A DNA stretch of 64,000 nt from Phorcus lineatus (taxonomy: Eukaryota > Mollusca > Gastropoda > Trochida > Trochidae), in NCBI GenBank assembly GCA_921293015.1, contig OV121090.1, forward strand, positions 35,065,082-35,129,081, given 5' to 3'. Position 1 is the stretch's first letter, and each line of letters opens with the position of its first letter. The position numbers and the translations under genes are program-made. The notes beneath the pieces were generated by a model. It was not told the origin of the DNA and did not search any database. It was given only the letters and a program-made list of their open reading frames with translations. Of this stretch, positions 1-11,523 are shown one piece after another.

Positions 1-1488
1 GAAAATCATTTTGACATATTTGTAATTGTATGAAATTATAACAACTCTTAAAATAACCTTTTCAATTGAAAGAAAAATATGAACAAGTTAATGGATCTAT
101 CAATAATGAATATTTCTTCCTTTGGTTCTTAAATGATGTCCTGTTGATATATTCAAATGTCAACAATTAAATTGATATATCCACATGAACTTCTTAGGCA
201 TTAGGTATTTGTGATATTGAGCAAACGCTCAAATTACTCCATGGATAAGAAAATTCTTGTCTTCTCTTTATTCATGATTCAAAAATATCTTTTAATATTT
301 CACATTTCATATCATATTTAAAACATTTTCATGATTTCAAAACCATTTTGGAGTATGAGAAAGATTTGTTTAAAAATTCAAAAACATTTATCAGTTCATA
401 CTCGGTTACGTTAAGTCTTTGAAGATCATAAATGAAAGTATCTTTCAATATTTAACAATTTTACAAAATTACTGTGAAAACAGTTTTTATTTCAGATAAG
501 ATAATTTCAAAAATTTACTTCATAATTTTTTTTAGTTTTTGTTGATCATTGAAATTCAAATGACCTGTATATCATCAGTATTTCTTAGACATAAAATGCA
601 TTCAGTATCTACCTCTCCGTCCTAATAACGTTTGTCACAGGAGACAACCGACATTACTCTATGTTATTTTATACGAGCAACTCCATCAAACTCTATTTGT
701 TCACAATAGCAATAAATGTATATTCTTATACCATTTTCATTGGGAAATGATGACGTGATTCCATCAAACTCTGTTATTTAGATATGGATTTTACCTCATA
801 GACATTGAAAAATCCATGGAATCATCATTAGACATTATAAGAGAAATGTGCCTACTAATCAATGAATACTTCAAAGAATATTCTATCAGTAATAACAATT
901 TTTGAAGAAAATATTACTTAAGTGGGATAACTAAAAAGCAAAAATATGTTGTCATAAAAACTCAGATACATTTAGTGGCTCTTTGATCAGGATTGTCTTG
1001 GTCGAATGTTAAAAAGCCATTTGTTCATTTATTAGGTATTGTGTAAATACCAACACTTCAAGAATGATTGATTATGTTTTGTTATGTATTACAAAAAATG
1101 ATGTTGCTAAGATACACAAACAATGCTTACTCTAGCAATTAGGTCAATTCATACCAATACAAACACTATTAGCTATTCATCAAAGAATGTAATTACTTGA
1201 GATTTTGCCAGCATATGGCATTATAATTTTGTTGACAAATTTGAAGTGACAAAGTTACAGTTACATGTTGTTTGTGTTACACAAATAATCATAATCAAAC
1301 ATAGAAACACATAGTTGAAAATGGTATTATACATGTTTTATTGAGGGATGCAGGACAGAGATATAAGGAAATGTTGTTGAGCATGTCAGTATTCTCTAAT
1401 GGCAGCAGGGACTTCACAGACCAAGTGACATGTGATGAAAGGTCAAGGTCACTGAGCAGCTTATATAATGTTATCATGGCATTAGCAT
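1..1488. other. AT-rich unique DNA, no feature recognised
   Basis: No open frame resembles a known protein and I see no tandem or inverted repeat of note. The base composition is strongly AT-rich, as in the rest of the window, which fits intergenic or intronic DNA. Confidence 0.5.
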
Positions 1489-1774
1489 CCCTTGTATTGA
1501 GTGAGTGAGTTGGGGTTTAACGCCGCTTTCAAGATTATTTCACTTATATCGCGGCTGCTAGTATTATTGCAGGAAGAAAGCCCGCAACACCAATGTGGCT
1601 ATGCATTGCGGTGAAACCTGCGAGCATCGACTGGAACTAGCGAACCATGGGTGGTACTGCGCTGAAATTCAGTGTAGCATTGCACTCAAACCTGACTGCG
1701 TATAGAACAGTTCTCTACTGCAGACAAAGTTACCGAGCCCCTGGTGGGATTCGAACCACGGACCCTTGTATTGA
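1489..1774 (-). mobile_element. tRNA-related SINE, 5'-truncated, with 12-bp TSD
   Basis: The element body (1501-1762) is flanked by a perfect 12-bp direct repeat, CCCTTGTATTGA, at 1489-1500 and 1763-1774, so this is a retroposed insertion. On the minus strand it begins with GGTTCGAATCCC (1746-1757), a pol III B-box of tRNA type. It runs through a body containing GCGGCGTTAAACCCC and ends in a short ACTC-repeat tail (GTGAGTGAGT on the plus strand at 1501-1510). No A-box precedes the B-box, so the copy is truncated within the tRNA-like head. The plus-strand sequence GTGAGTGAGTT plus TTTAACGCCGC resembles repeats abundant in gastropod and bivalve genomes. This is recall, not a database search. 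Confidence 0.8.
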
Positions 1775-2687
1775 CTAAGTACAAGTCTACGATGTCTTTT
1801 AATGTTATGATATTCCTCCTTGAAGCCACTTAACTTGTTACATAAGTAGGCAAGACCATTAAACCCTGTCCAAGATGGATGTGGTCATCCAAAGCCTTCC
1901 TTCCCATTCATCAAGGCATATTATTATTTCTTTTGTATCCGCATAAGCCTTGTCTTGGCTTGTTTACCAATGCAGTTCCATTCTTTGGAAAAAAATATGA
2001 TTAAATTAAGTCTTTCTTACCGAGTACTATCAAATGTTGGTTTTTAACTTAAACATCACAAATGTTAGTTGCGGCTAAAACTACCAATACCACTGTTTTA
2101 TGCAAAAGTTACATTGATTGTACATGCAAAATAATAGCTTCCATTTTATGCTTCGTTGCCTTTATGAGGAAAAGCAGCTTTGATTGCATTTTGGCAAATG
2201 GAGTTCAGCGGCAAAGGATATAAACTCAGGAATGATTGGAGAAAATGTTTATCTCGGACCTTGTGCTTAGAGGAAAACTTATGATTTGTTGTAAAAACTC
2301 AACTACATGCAAAAGCATTTGTTATGTGTTTCTTTTTGGAGCATTTTATTATTCTATTATACTAGTTCTGTTGGTTATTTATTGACTGTTACAATGATAT
2401 AATTGGAAAAAAGGTGATGACAAATGCAACCCGTTCTTCATGTTGTATTGCCATTGAAGTAAGAACTAGTAGTAGTAGTGACTAATTGTGATCTTTAAGA
2501 TCAGCGGGAATAGAACTACCAACTTCAAAAATCTATTTCTCGTTCATTTGGAAGCTTGTAAAGTATAATCCTAGCTTGTTCCTAGTTGGCTTTAAGGTTG
2601 ACAATTCCCTACATAGTACTGTAATACGGCTTTTAGTATATTGATACTATGTTCATTTTAGAAAGTTTTACAATTTTTATAAGGTCT
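1775..2687. other. unique DNA, nothing recognised
   Basis: There is only a short AGT trinucleotide run near 2468-2480. I see no coding signal. Confidence 0.4.
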
Positions 2688-3011
2688 AGGTCTGTCCATC
2701 CTGCTAAATCAGCTTATTTGATTCCGCTCAGCTCCTTCCTAATATCCTGATCTTCTTCCATCCAAAAGCCTCATATCGCTAGCTATCCAACCAGCCAATG
2801 AGACGACTCACATCCAGCAACAGCGGAAAAATCTGTTGAGTTCAAGATGGTAGCTTTAAGCTACTTGCATAATGACATTTCATTGGCTAAAAGAATAAAA
2901 GGTGAACTTAGTCTTGAATATCAAGCCGCCTTTACGAGGCTTTTGGCTCTGGGTATTAAGAAGGAGCTGAGAGGATACAAATACACAGATTTAGCAGGAT
3001 GAGTCTGTCCT
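2688..3011. mobile_element. MITE-like element with about 85-bp terminal inverted repeats
   Basis: The left arm (about 2688-2775) and right arm (about 2930-3011) are imperfect reverse complements. Both carry ATCCTGCTAAATC, CTCAGCTCCTTC and AAAAGCCTC in the same relative order. A short internal inverted pair (AGCCAATGAGA at about 2791, TTTCATTGGCT at about 2878) sits near the centre. There is no coding capacity, so the element would be non-autonomous and would fold into a long hairpin. The TSD is not clear and the superfamily is not assigned. Confidence 0.75.
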
Positions 3012-3824
3012 TTCATCTTGTCAGATCCCTATCGATATGAATATTAGTCAGCCGAGGAGTTTCACATCTGAGGAAGTTCTATAAGTTTCTAATAACAGAA
3101 CAATGAAGAAAAGCATTGACCTTACCTCCTAAAGGGAAAGTTTCACATTTAAATCTACAACTTAACATGAAACAAACATTTAACAAACATTTTGTAATGA
3201 AGCAAACACATTTTAAAAGTAGTAAATAAATGTCCCTTTGTCATTTGTATGGAAGAATCATGATACAAAGCAAGCTGATGTGGTAAATGTTTACACCTGT
3301 AAGTAAATGTGGAATGATTGAAATAAAAGGTGAAAGGAACTAAAAGACCTCATGTTTGCTTATTGCTATGCTCTGGTTGTATGAAGTTGTAATCTATGAA
3401 ACTAAAAAGATGAAGTTGTCAGAGATTTATAAAACTATTTTCAGGGCAGTGTCTCATAAATGTAAGTTTGAAAATAAGCTACTCAATCTAAAGATATGTC
3501 TTAAGTAGGTTATTAAGAGAAGTATATATATATTTATCACTTGCTTGCAAAACTTCACTCTTATGGTTTGCAATAACAATGGATGTCAAAACAGTTTTCT
3601 TAGGTCTACATGTATGACAAACTCAGCCAATTAGAGTAGGTGATTACATCAATCTTACTCTTAAACACCACACTCAATGTTTGGGCTTTGATGTTTATGT
3701 AGGCTTCTAACCTCATAAACTAAAGTGATCCTTGAAACAAGCAGGTAACAAATCATTTCAATTGTTTTCTGTTTTACTAACTAACCTGGTACAAGCTGTA
3801 CATAATGAGTTATTATGCTCTGCC
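3012..3824. other. unique AT-rich DNA
   Basis: Apart from a short TA run near 3524 I see no repeat or coding signal. Confidence 0.4.
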
Positions 3825-4225
3825 TAATGAAGTTTTTGGGGATATAGAAATGACCTACTTCCGTCCGTCCATCCATGCAAGCTGGGTTTTTTCCCAAACA
3901 ATCATCAATGTGAAGTTGTGTCTTTTTCAGTTTCCAACTTCTTTCTTCATTTATTTTGACTGTTCCATGGAAACGCAACTTAGAACAAGCTCAATGAAAC
4001 TTGGTGTATGGAAAAATCATCATGTGTAGTGGTGCCTTTTGGGGTTTTCAATTGATTCCTACTTTACTTTTGGCAGTTTCCATGGAAACATTACTTGGAC
4101 TTAAGTTTCTGACCAGAACTCATTGAAACTTTGTCTGTAGAACAATCATCATGTGAAGTGGTGAGTTTTGGGTTTTTGAATTTTTCAGAAATTTAATTTG
4201 TGCTGTTTCCATGGAAACACAAGTT
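3825..4225. repeat. degenerate ~115-130 bp tandem repeat carrying X-box-like palindromes
   Basis: Three degenerate units each contain a palindrome of the form GTTTCCATGGAAAC: 3962-3974 (one base short), 4076-4089 (perfect) and 4205-4218 (perfect). Each is followed by a segment like CTCAATGAAACTTGGTGTATGG and then AATCATCATGTGAAGTGGTG. The 14-bp palindrome matches the RFX X-box consensus RYYNYYATRRNRAC at every position. That match is seen; binding is inference. Related sequence recurs near 42330-42600, so this is a dispersed repeat family. The small open frame at 3805-4029 lies in the repeat and is not considered a gene. Confidence 0.7.
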
Positions 4226-5345
4226 TAAAGGGTGAGACTTTAAAACCTTAATGCTAAGCACATTTAAACTAAGGATCTTAAACAATCTTCTTTTTACAAT
4301 GAATAAAATGAATTAAATGTCAATCTGCTTAGGATAGTTTTCAACTTGAAATACTTTTTATAAGTTTATTACAGAATATAGTTCCATAATCTAATATATA
4401 ATTGTTCAATATGTTTCACACATTTGGCAGCGGATATAGTTTCCTCTGTCTGCTTGTTTGATTTCCAACCTCTAGATGGCATCCACCATATTTCATATCA
4501 TACTTCTGAGAGAGTCTTTCATAGTTTATCCATTAAGTGTTTGCATATGAAATATGCAGAAAAGTTTAGGGCGGATAAAAAAAGCATAAAGCATTACATA
4601 ATTGCAGTCACAACTCATTACGTTAAATTCCACAAGATCATATAAAACTCATTACTTCTCCAACATTTTTACTTGTCCACTTTTATTGCTCACCATTAAT
4701 GACTGAAAGATTGCCAAAGCAGAGATAAACAATAACTACTCAATTCTGTTTGAAAAGTAATGACAGGACTCTAAAAGATACTTTATTTATCCATGACTTT
4801 TACTTAACCTGTTATCCATGTTGTGCTTGACGAGTTACGACTGTATTGAATAAATTGATTAATTGTCATGTACTTTGTAAGAAGGTCCTTTATAACCTAG
4901 TTCAGACAATGGATTGTCAAACAAATTATTGGGAACCATAATGAAAAGGTAAAAGTACATGTACTAGTATTAGTAAGAACTTCTATGATTTATCTCAGAG
5001 CAATCTGGACACAAGCCTATCTCCAGACCTAAATCTGCTGGACAAGCCAGCTCTCTAACAATGCTGGGTCTGATAGTTGCCAGAAGATTGGTTGTAGAAC
5101 TCAAATGAGTTGTCTGCCAAATTACATTTGATCCCTTCATCCCCAGATAGAGTTGGGCTTGTCCAGGGATGTCTGAACCAGTTGTAATTAATACCAGATT
5201 CATTACATGCAGGTTGTTGCAGTACAGAGGGGTATGGTTGTCTCTTTACAATTTGTTGAAAGTGAAGATAGAAAGATAACAACAATGATGACGATAATAG
5301 TTGATATTCATAACAGAAATATCCAACTGAAGGTGTTCAGTAGTG
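4226..5345. other. unique DNA, nothing recognised
   Basis: The short open frames on both strands (for example 4424-4645 plus and 4970-5285 minus) resemble no family I know and have no supporting context. Confidence 0.4.
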
Positions 5346-5352
5346 CTGCTGA

Positions 5353-5474
5353 TAGATGGATGGATGTATGGATGAATGGATGGATGGATGGATGGAAGGA
5401 AGGAAGGATGGATGGATGGATGGATAAGATGGATAAGATGGATGGAAGGATGGATAAGATGGATGGATGGATGA
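5353..5474. repeat. (GGAT)n tetranucleotide microsatellite with interruptions
   Basis: This is a run of GGAT/GGAA/GGATAA units. It opens both strands to repetitive frames: a Trp-Met-Asp-Gly run on plus and a His-Pro-Ser-Ile run on minus. Those frames are artefacts of the repeat. Confidence 0.95.
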
Positions 5475-6499
5475 CAAGCATACATGGGAGTGAGTGAAAG
5501 TAAGCTCAATCTTAGCTCTAGAACATTTATCATCATCAGATCCTTTTTCAGGCTGTTTTGGGGATTGGATGTGAGGAAAACTGTGTACAAAACTTTGGAA
5601 GTTGTTTTAGGGGTTGCTGTATGACTGATGGTTTGGTGGGTTCACACCTGATGCCATACACAATCATTATCATGCATGTTGCTGGGAGTAAGTTGAGGTT
5701 GAAGCATGTGTAAAATATTTGGTAGTTTTTAAAAAAAACCATTTTCTATATTTTGAATATAAATACTTCATAAAAGTGAGACATGGATCCAAAAACCCAT
5801 CATCCAATATTAGCATTAAGTAAAACTAGATTGACACCTAATTTTCCAGAGCTATCATTCTTGTCAGAACTGAATGTATGAATTGAAAGTTGGCATTTAT
5901 TGATTTCATATAAAATCTAATGTGTCAGAATGTGAATATAATTGAAATTATAGTCTCGAAAGCGTGTAGGAATTATAAAAAAGTTTCGTGTATTTAAGGT
6001 CATGTGAAGACATTGAGGAACTGTGTACTTGAGTTTAAACAGTTACTTTCTTATGATTGGTCCCAAGGCAGTGGATATCTTCAAAATTGAAATTGGCTTT
6101 CAAAATTATATACTTAAAGAAATGCTGATGAAAATAATAAAAGATGGATGTGTTTGTCTGCCAGGAGATGGCCAGTGCAAATGATGAGCACTCCAAGAAT
6201 GATCGTTTCTCCTCTATTCTAGACTTCATCATTCAAGTCTTGGATATACATCCAGCAACTAGATTAGGCTTTTTTTGTAAACTCGATACAAGATGATATA
6301 TTTCTCTGAATGAAGAATATTTTGCAAGATGAAATGAGTCCCTTAAGAAAATAAATCTATATATATGAATGAAATATATACTTTTATTAACGGTAAAGCT
6401 TTTAGATATTGGATGAAAAATAATTGAACAAAACAAAATTGTAGTGCCAGTAGTTAGTCCTATTTGAGGCAGGAAGCCAGGAAGATTATATAACTGTTC
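5475..6499. other. unique AT-rich DNA
   Basis: No repeat or coding homology was seen. Minus-strand frames at 5548-5742, 6035-6232 and 6233-6436 are short and unrecognised. Confidence 0.4.
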
Positions 6500-6924
6500 T
6501 TAAAGAGCCACTCTGTGATTTTCATAACGTATAATTTACCTTTGATACGAACCTAAATGTCATATGTGGTGATATAAAATCAAAACATCCTAACTTTTCA
6601 TGTCCAAAAGACATATATATGACAAAGACTGGTTTTCCATGAAAATCTAAAAAACAGCCTTATAAATGCACAGAGGTGTAGATAACACGTCCAATATACA
6701 GGCTGTTTTAGATAAGTCTCCAAAAGTACGTTTGACCATTTGACGCGCGCCACTGTCCGGTTTTTTATCATAATTGCGACGTTCTACCTTCATATTGTCA
6801 TTATAAAAACCCAACAAGCTTTACAACATGTCTTTTTGGTAACAGTTGATACTTCGCGATCAAATGACACCATTGATTAATTTTGCCATATATGACTCCA
6901 ACAACTCACGGAGTGGCTCTTTAA
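6500..6924 (+). mobile_element. TTAA-flanked MITE, copy a
   Basis: The element (6504-6920) lies between TTAA tetranucleotides at 6500-6503 and 6921-6924. Its termini AGAGCCACTCTGTGA and (reverse complement of the right end) AGAGCCACTCCGTGA are inverted repeats. The interior carries the family block CGTTTGACCATTTGACGCGC (near 6728), also found in four other copies in the window. There is no coding capacity. TTAA duplication is the target signature of piggyBac-type transposases, so mobilisation by such an enzyme is inferred. Confidence 0.85.
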
Positions 6925-7083
6925 GCCTGCCCTGAAAGAGGACATTTCCAGGAATATCACAGTACAACAAGGCTTAATTTACCATAATGGGTTAAATCCT
7001 AAAAAAAAAACAGATGTAAAAAAAATTTGCTATCTTTAACCACAACCCCTAAGCCCACACCTTCATCTTCAATCTACATCAAT

Positions 7084-7123
7084 CACCCCCACCCACCCCC
7101 ACCCCTCCCCGTTCACCCCTCCC
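7084..7123 (-). other. G-rich tract on minus strand, G-quadruplex candidate
   Basis: The plus strand reads as successive runs of three to five C separated by one to three bases. The minus strand therefore has at least four G3+ runs with short loops, meeting the usual G4 pattern. Folding is inferred. Confidence 0.6.
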
Positions 7124-8019
7124 ACTGCTCCACATATGCACACTAGTGAGCCACTACATGAGATAATTCACAATGAGTACTGTAAGCTTGACAAACACTC
7201 AAACACTGGGATAAAAGGTTTGAGCCACTGAAAAGGCATTTCCAAACAGAACACCAGCAGAATTTATCTTTTTGTTGTTGGAGAATTTACTCATTTGAAA
7301 GGTTTAAAAAGAATTAATCATAAAACAAAAGGTTAGTTTATTTATCTTGTAAAAAATATGTATGTGTACAAAAAAATGAATTTAGACCTGATTATCAAGT
7401 ATGTTTTCAACCACTTATTGTATGCTTTGAAAGCACTTAGAGTAGTGCTCAACTCTGTGACGCTACAAGATAAGAGGTACTAATGAAGTATTTTGCCCTT
7501 TGTACTTTTTAATTGGTTTAAGCTCCAACATTGTAGGCAGAATTAAATGCCTCTGTGAAATCCAGGAGGAACAACCAATACATGACCTCTTATGTACATG
7601 GTCACAAAAGGTCAGCGTTTAGATTGCACTTTGATAAAAATGAAGCGTCCTATACAAAACTTGAGAGTTGGATGACAACCCAAAACCTTCATGACTGAAG
7701 TGGGTCATTCCTTGCAGGTAAAGTCAAAACAGAACTTTGATTGGCTAAACCATCGGTCTGAGCTAATTTTTCTTACATTGCATTGGTTAAAAGGAGGACA
7801 TACTTTAGTGACAAAATAATGTAAGTGTTGACAGCTTATTATAAACACTCATGAACTTGTTGACCATCAAAATCATCTCTCACTGAAAATGACATTTTTG
7901 TCATTGTAAACACTTTACATTAATGGAAGTCTGCTAAGAATATGGACGTTGACAAGATCATGTAATTGGAATATTGGAATAATCATCAAAGTTGGATTGA
8001 ACCTCCCTACCGTCTACCA

Positions 8020-8041
8020 CCCCCCCCCCCCCCCCCCCCCC
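8020..8041. repeat. 22-bp poly(C) homopolymer
   Basis: An uninterrupted C run follows CTACCA. Its exact length in an assembly is often unreliable. Confidence 0.9.
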
Positions 8042-8536
8042 ATAAAAAAATATATAACTTCAATAAGTTTTAACATTTGTGTCATAAAAACATGGACACA
8101 ATATATCCAGCTCAGTGAGTGTGAAATACTGTAAGTGTTAACCGCTCTTGAGAAGGAAAAATGTTACATAGTCTCGGGAGTATAAACAGCTCTAATAAAC
8201 ATGCATTAAACCAGACTATACATGACACGGGCATAATTGAATTTCCTCTGACATTAATCCCCTAATTTCAATCTATATCTTTGATGCAGCTAGTGCCACC
8301 TGTGACCAGGCTTATTAGAGGTTATGAACTGGTCATACTCTTACATATATATATATATATCTTTGGGCAAAAGCTGATTCTTATGGACTATGCATATGGT
8401 GTACAATAAATCATATGGAGATGATGCAGTGGATGTAAGTCAGTATTATTGATCTGTAAGATATGTACAATCAATCTGATTGGCTTGTATTCAGTTAATA
8501 CTCAACAGATATTGGTGGAGAGTGTAGTGATATATA

Positions 8537-9668
8537 CCAGGGGAAGTCAATAAGTTCATAGAAGTGGATATATAACAGAAGCTAATGGTTGTGATATTGT
8601 TTATATTTTTCAATAGAATCTCCCTGGACATCGATGCACTTTGTCTATTTGTCTTTGAGACTGTCTATCCTCATGTGGTAGAAGTCTTCTGCTTGGCCCC
8701 TCAGCAGCGCCTGAGTTGCTGCCTTTAGTTCAACATCATCGGCAAATCTTATGCAACGCAAGTGTGATTAAAAAGTTCCAAAACAGATAGAAGTATTTTG
8801 GCACCAGATCTGGACTGTAGGAGGGATGGTTCAGTTGTTCAAAGCCACATTGTTGAAGTACAGGATGTGCAATATGACTCTTGTGCACTGGAGCATGTCA
8901 TGACGAATCATAACTTTAGCAGTCGACATTCCGCGCCTCTTCTTTCTGATCACCACTATCAATTGCTTCAACAAGTCAACATAGTAGGCTCCTGTTTGTA
9001 GTTTTAGGTGGTTTAAAGTCTATAAGTATCACGATCCTTGAATTTCAGAAAATGGTTGCCATGATCTTGACAGCAGATCTAGAGGGCTGACTTCTGAACT
9101 TCTTGGGTGCAGTAGAGTGCTTATGCTTCCATTGCATGGATTCTTGCTTGCTTCCCCTGTAACCAGATGGGCATGAAAGTTATCGGGATCAGCATTGTAG
9201 ATGTTCGAGAGCTCACGACTGGATTTAACTCTCTGGTGACAATCTTGTGCATTTAAGTTTCGTGACACCGATTTTGCAGAAACCTTGGACATATGCAAGT
9301 GCTCATGAATTATGGTGCAAACACTTCCATGAGAAATGACACACTCTGAAGATATCTAGTCCACCTTTATTCTACAATCGGACATGCTAAAGCCTTGGAA
9401 CAGTGCAACACCTATCGTCTGTAATGGCTTCAACAGGCCTTCCTGATCTTCCTGAGCTGGACCCTGCTTAAACTCAGCTGACTATTTTGCGACAGTAGAA
9501 TATTGAGGGGTTTCTTTCCCATACACAATGGTCATACATCTATGTGTTTCGACCGCATTCACCCCTCCTTTTGTGATAAACTTGATGACCACACGATGCT
9601 TTGTTTAGAACTTTCCATAATTACAGCAGAGAAATACTCACTTGTATGAACCTATTGACTTCCCCTCG
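8537..9668 (-). mobile_element. mariner-type DNA transposon, decayed, with TIRs and TA target
   Basis: The terminal inverted repeats are about 32 bp. The left begins CCAGGGGAAGTCAATAAG; the right, read as reverse complement, begins CGAGGGGAAGTCAATAGG. TA dinucleotides flank the element at 8535-8536 and 9669-9670, as expected for Tc1/mariner insertion. At 1132 bp it is somewhat shorter than the usual ~1.3 kb, so internal deletions are likely. The interior encodes the transposase remnant on the minus strand. The host sequence on both sides belongs to the same local tandem repeat. Confidence 0.9.
8600..9535 (-). pseudogene. mariner transposase remnant
   Basis: Read on the minus strand, fragments in shifting frames match mariner transposases. 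The segment HEHLHMSKVSAKSVSRNLNA (within about 9235-9325) corresponds to the end of the DNA-binding region. CGFEQLNHPSYSPDLVPKYF (about 8785-8850) corresponds to the conserved YSPDLAPSDYFLF block. A C-terminal segment near 8650-8700 matches the usual FYxxGIxxLxxRWxKC region. Frameshifts and stops are frequent. The first acidic motif (normally TGDETW) reads TGEASK, and the third catalytic Asp (normally PSDY) reads PKYF. The copy is therefore dead. The longest open piece is 9029-9298. Confidence 0.85.
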
Positions 9669-9876
9669 TATACCAATCTGATTGGCATATATTGAAATAA
9701 TGCTCAACAGATATTAGTAGACTCAGACTAAGCATATAGTGTACACGTGAACCATATGGTAGGGGATAATGCATTGTATATAGGTAAATTGGACTATATG
9801 GTACATAGAATTAATCTGATTGGCTTATACTCCGTTAATGTTCAACAGATATTGGTGGAGTGTATAATACTAAGTT

Positions 9877-10015
9877 AAAGCGAGACTGGGTCCACATCCT
9901 TATCAATCTAGGCTAATTAATTGCTGAGCAAGAGCGCTTGTCTGAAAACACCAAGCTAATTAGCCAGGGTAGACAACAATGAGCCTCATTTCTTTTGTGG
10001 ATGCAGTCTTACTTT
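9877..10015. mobile_element. small MITE-like insertion (139 bp)
   Basis: The left end AAAGCGAGACTGGGTCCACA and the reverse complement of the right end AAAGTAAGACTGCATCCACA match at about 16 of 20 positions. The insertion splits a unit of the local tandem repeat, whose sequence resumes as ATTGGTGGAGTATG. The flanks ATACTAAG and ATACTTAAG may be a degraded TSD. The family is not recognised. Confidence 0.5.
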
Positions 10016-10189
10016 GATACTTAAGAAATATTGGTGGAGTATGTAATGATATAAAAAACCAATCTGATTGGCTTAAATTGAGTTAATGCTCAACATGTAC
10101 ATATACTGATGAAAGAAATGATAAAAAATCTACAGAACAAATCTGATTGGTTTATACTGAGTTTTGATGGGGGAGGCTTGGCCAGTGAC

Positions 10190-10402
10190 CAATCAGCTGG
10201 GTTCTAAGTATGTCTCTCAGCCAACGACAGATCTCTGCCTTTAGCATGATGCATTACTGGAACACAATGTGTTAAGTGCCTGAATGGATGTACGGACCTA
10301 CATGGTCGCGAAGCGCTCTGTAGCTGCATCGAAAGTGCAATTCCCATCAGGGTAATAATATACATTGTACCGCCAGTGAGTAGTCCTGGATTGGATATTA
10401 AG

Positions 10403-10404
<2 letters not shown>
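10190..10404 (+). mobile_element. possible SINE-like body ending in an (ATT)n tail
   Basis: This moderately GC-rich block is unlike its surroundings. It runs directly into an (ATT)n microsatellite, an arrangement typical of retroposons with simple-repeat tails. No pol III box, TSD or family match was confirmed, so an ordinary sequence next to a microsatellite is equally possible. Confidence 0.25.
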
Positions 10405-10497
<93 letters not shown>

Positions 10498-10523
10498 TTA
10501 TTATTATTACTATTATTATTATA
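10404..10523. repeat. compound (ATT)n-(TAC)n-(ATT)n microsatellite
   Basis: About 44 bp of ATT repeats are followed by about 48 bp of TAC repeats and a further ATT stretch, with very few interruptions. Confidence 0.95.
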
Positions 10524-11090
10524 TATAAGTGCCTTCTTTTTCATAAGATTCACTGGTAGTTCATGATGCTAACACTGACTAATAGAACTTCTCCACTTTC
10601 ATCCAACAACAGGCAGATGCAGCAGCTGTTTTTTCAAATCACTACACGGTGGTAAGGAATGGTCTCTGCCCTAAAGTCAGTTTGAGTAACTGATCTAAAC
10701 TGAATCTGAATTTTTTTAAATTTAAATGATTTTTTGGATTTCTTCAAATCAAACATTTGAGCTGTAATAAACTTGAGTTTAATCTTTTGCCACTCAATTT
10801 CTTTAGAAGTAGGTAGAAAATGACAAAAGAATACAAAGGCAGTTGATAGGCAATAGCAATTCTAATGCAGATCTGATGATTATAATGGTTTAATGGCAAT
10901 TAAGAAATAAAAGATTCAAATGAATAGTCTCACTGGAAATTATACATTTAACCTATTATCAGAAAACAGAGGATAACTGTACAATTGTGTGACTAGATGC
11001 CGTTTAATCCAGGAGTCCTTTCGTTTTGGTGATGAAAGCTAGAAATCTCAGGTGTGGTCAACAAATGTAAATTGTCTTCTGGAAAAATCA
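10524..11090. other. unique AT-rich DNA
   Basis: No coding or repeat signal was seen between the microsatellite and the TTAA elements. Confidence 0.4.
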
Positions 11091-11523
11091 TTAAAGGAGG
11101 TTTTAGGGGTCATGCAAATATGTCAAACTTCATAAATGATTTTATTTCATCAACAAGTAGTGGTTGTTCAGAAAAATACCATATTAGTGCTTATCAGTTA
11201 GTATAATGAGAAGAAACAGGAAAAAGGTCGAGATTTATGATCAAAACTGGACAACATAATTTGGAAAACTAATTCAAAGCAGAAAAGCAAGAAATATAGG
11301 TTTTCATTGCTTAGTTGGTCATTAAACTAATATACGAGTACATGTAAATGGGACGCTGAATTTTGACTTCTTAACATCTATATGAAAACGTCATAATTCA
11401 GGCATTTAGGAGATAAAGATGCAACTTTGAATAGACCATCTGAACCTAACCCAGTTCATATGATATTTTGACTTGATTTAAACCAAATACAAAATTCATG
11501 AAACTTACTCCTTGTCACTTTAA
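11091..11523 (-). mobile_element. TTAA-flanked MITE, copy b (reverse orientation)
   Basis: The element (11095-11519) lies between TTAA at 11091-11094 and 11520-11523. Its reverse complement begins AGTGACAAGGAGTAAGTTTC, matching the start of copy d (AGTGACACAGAGTATGTTT). Its other end, TCATGCAAATATGTCAAACT near 11110, matches the subterminal block of copies d, f and g. It is non-coding. The right-hand TTAA is shared with the next element. Confidence 0.85.

Larger units (their letters stand above)
6925..8379. other. unique DNA with simple-sequence tracts
   Basis: Holds a C-rich tract (7084-7123), a C homopolymer (8020-8041) and an (AT)n run (about 8343-8361). No gene was recognised. Confidence 0.5.
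8380..10170. repeat. local degenerate tandem repeat (~130-150 bp unit), interrupted by insertions
   Basis: Segments built on AATCTGATTGGCTT, then TTAATGCTCAACAGAT, then ATTGGTGGAGTGT recur at about 8470, 9672, 9812, 10058 and 10139. The upstream part (CATATGGTGTACA, then ATCATATGG) recurs at about 8390 and 9732. The mariner relic (8537-9668) and a small MITE-like insertion (9877-10015) interrupt units, so the array is older than both. Confidence 0.75.

Noticed and set aside
5207-5590. Open frames encoding Trp/Met/Asp/Gly-rich (plus) and His/Pro/Ile-rich (minus) repeats
   Set aside because: They are the translation of the GGAT microsatellite; there is no domain outside the repeat.
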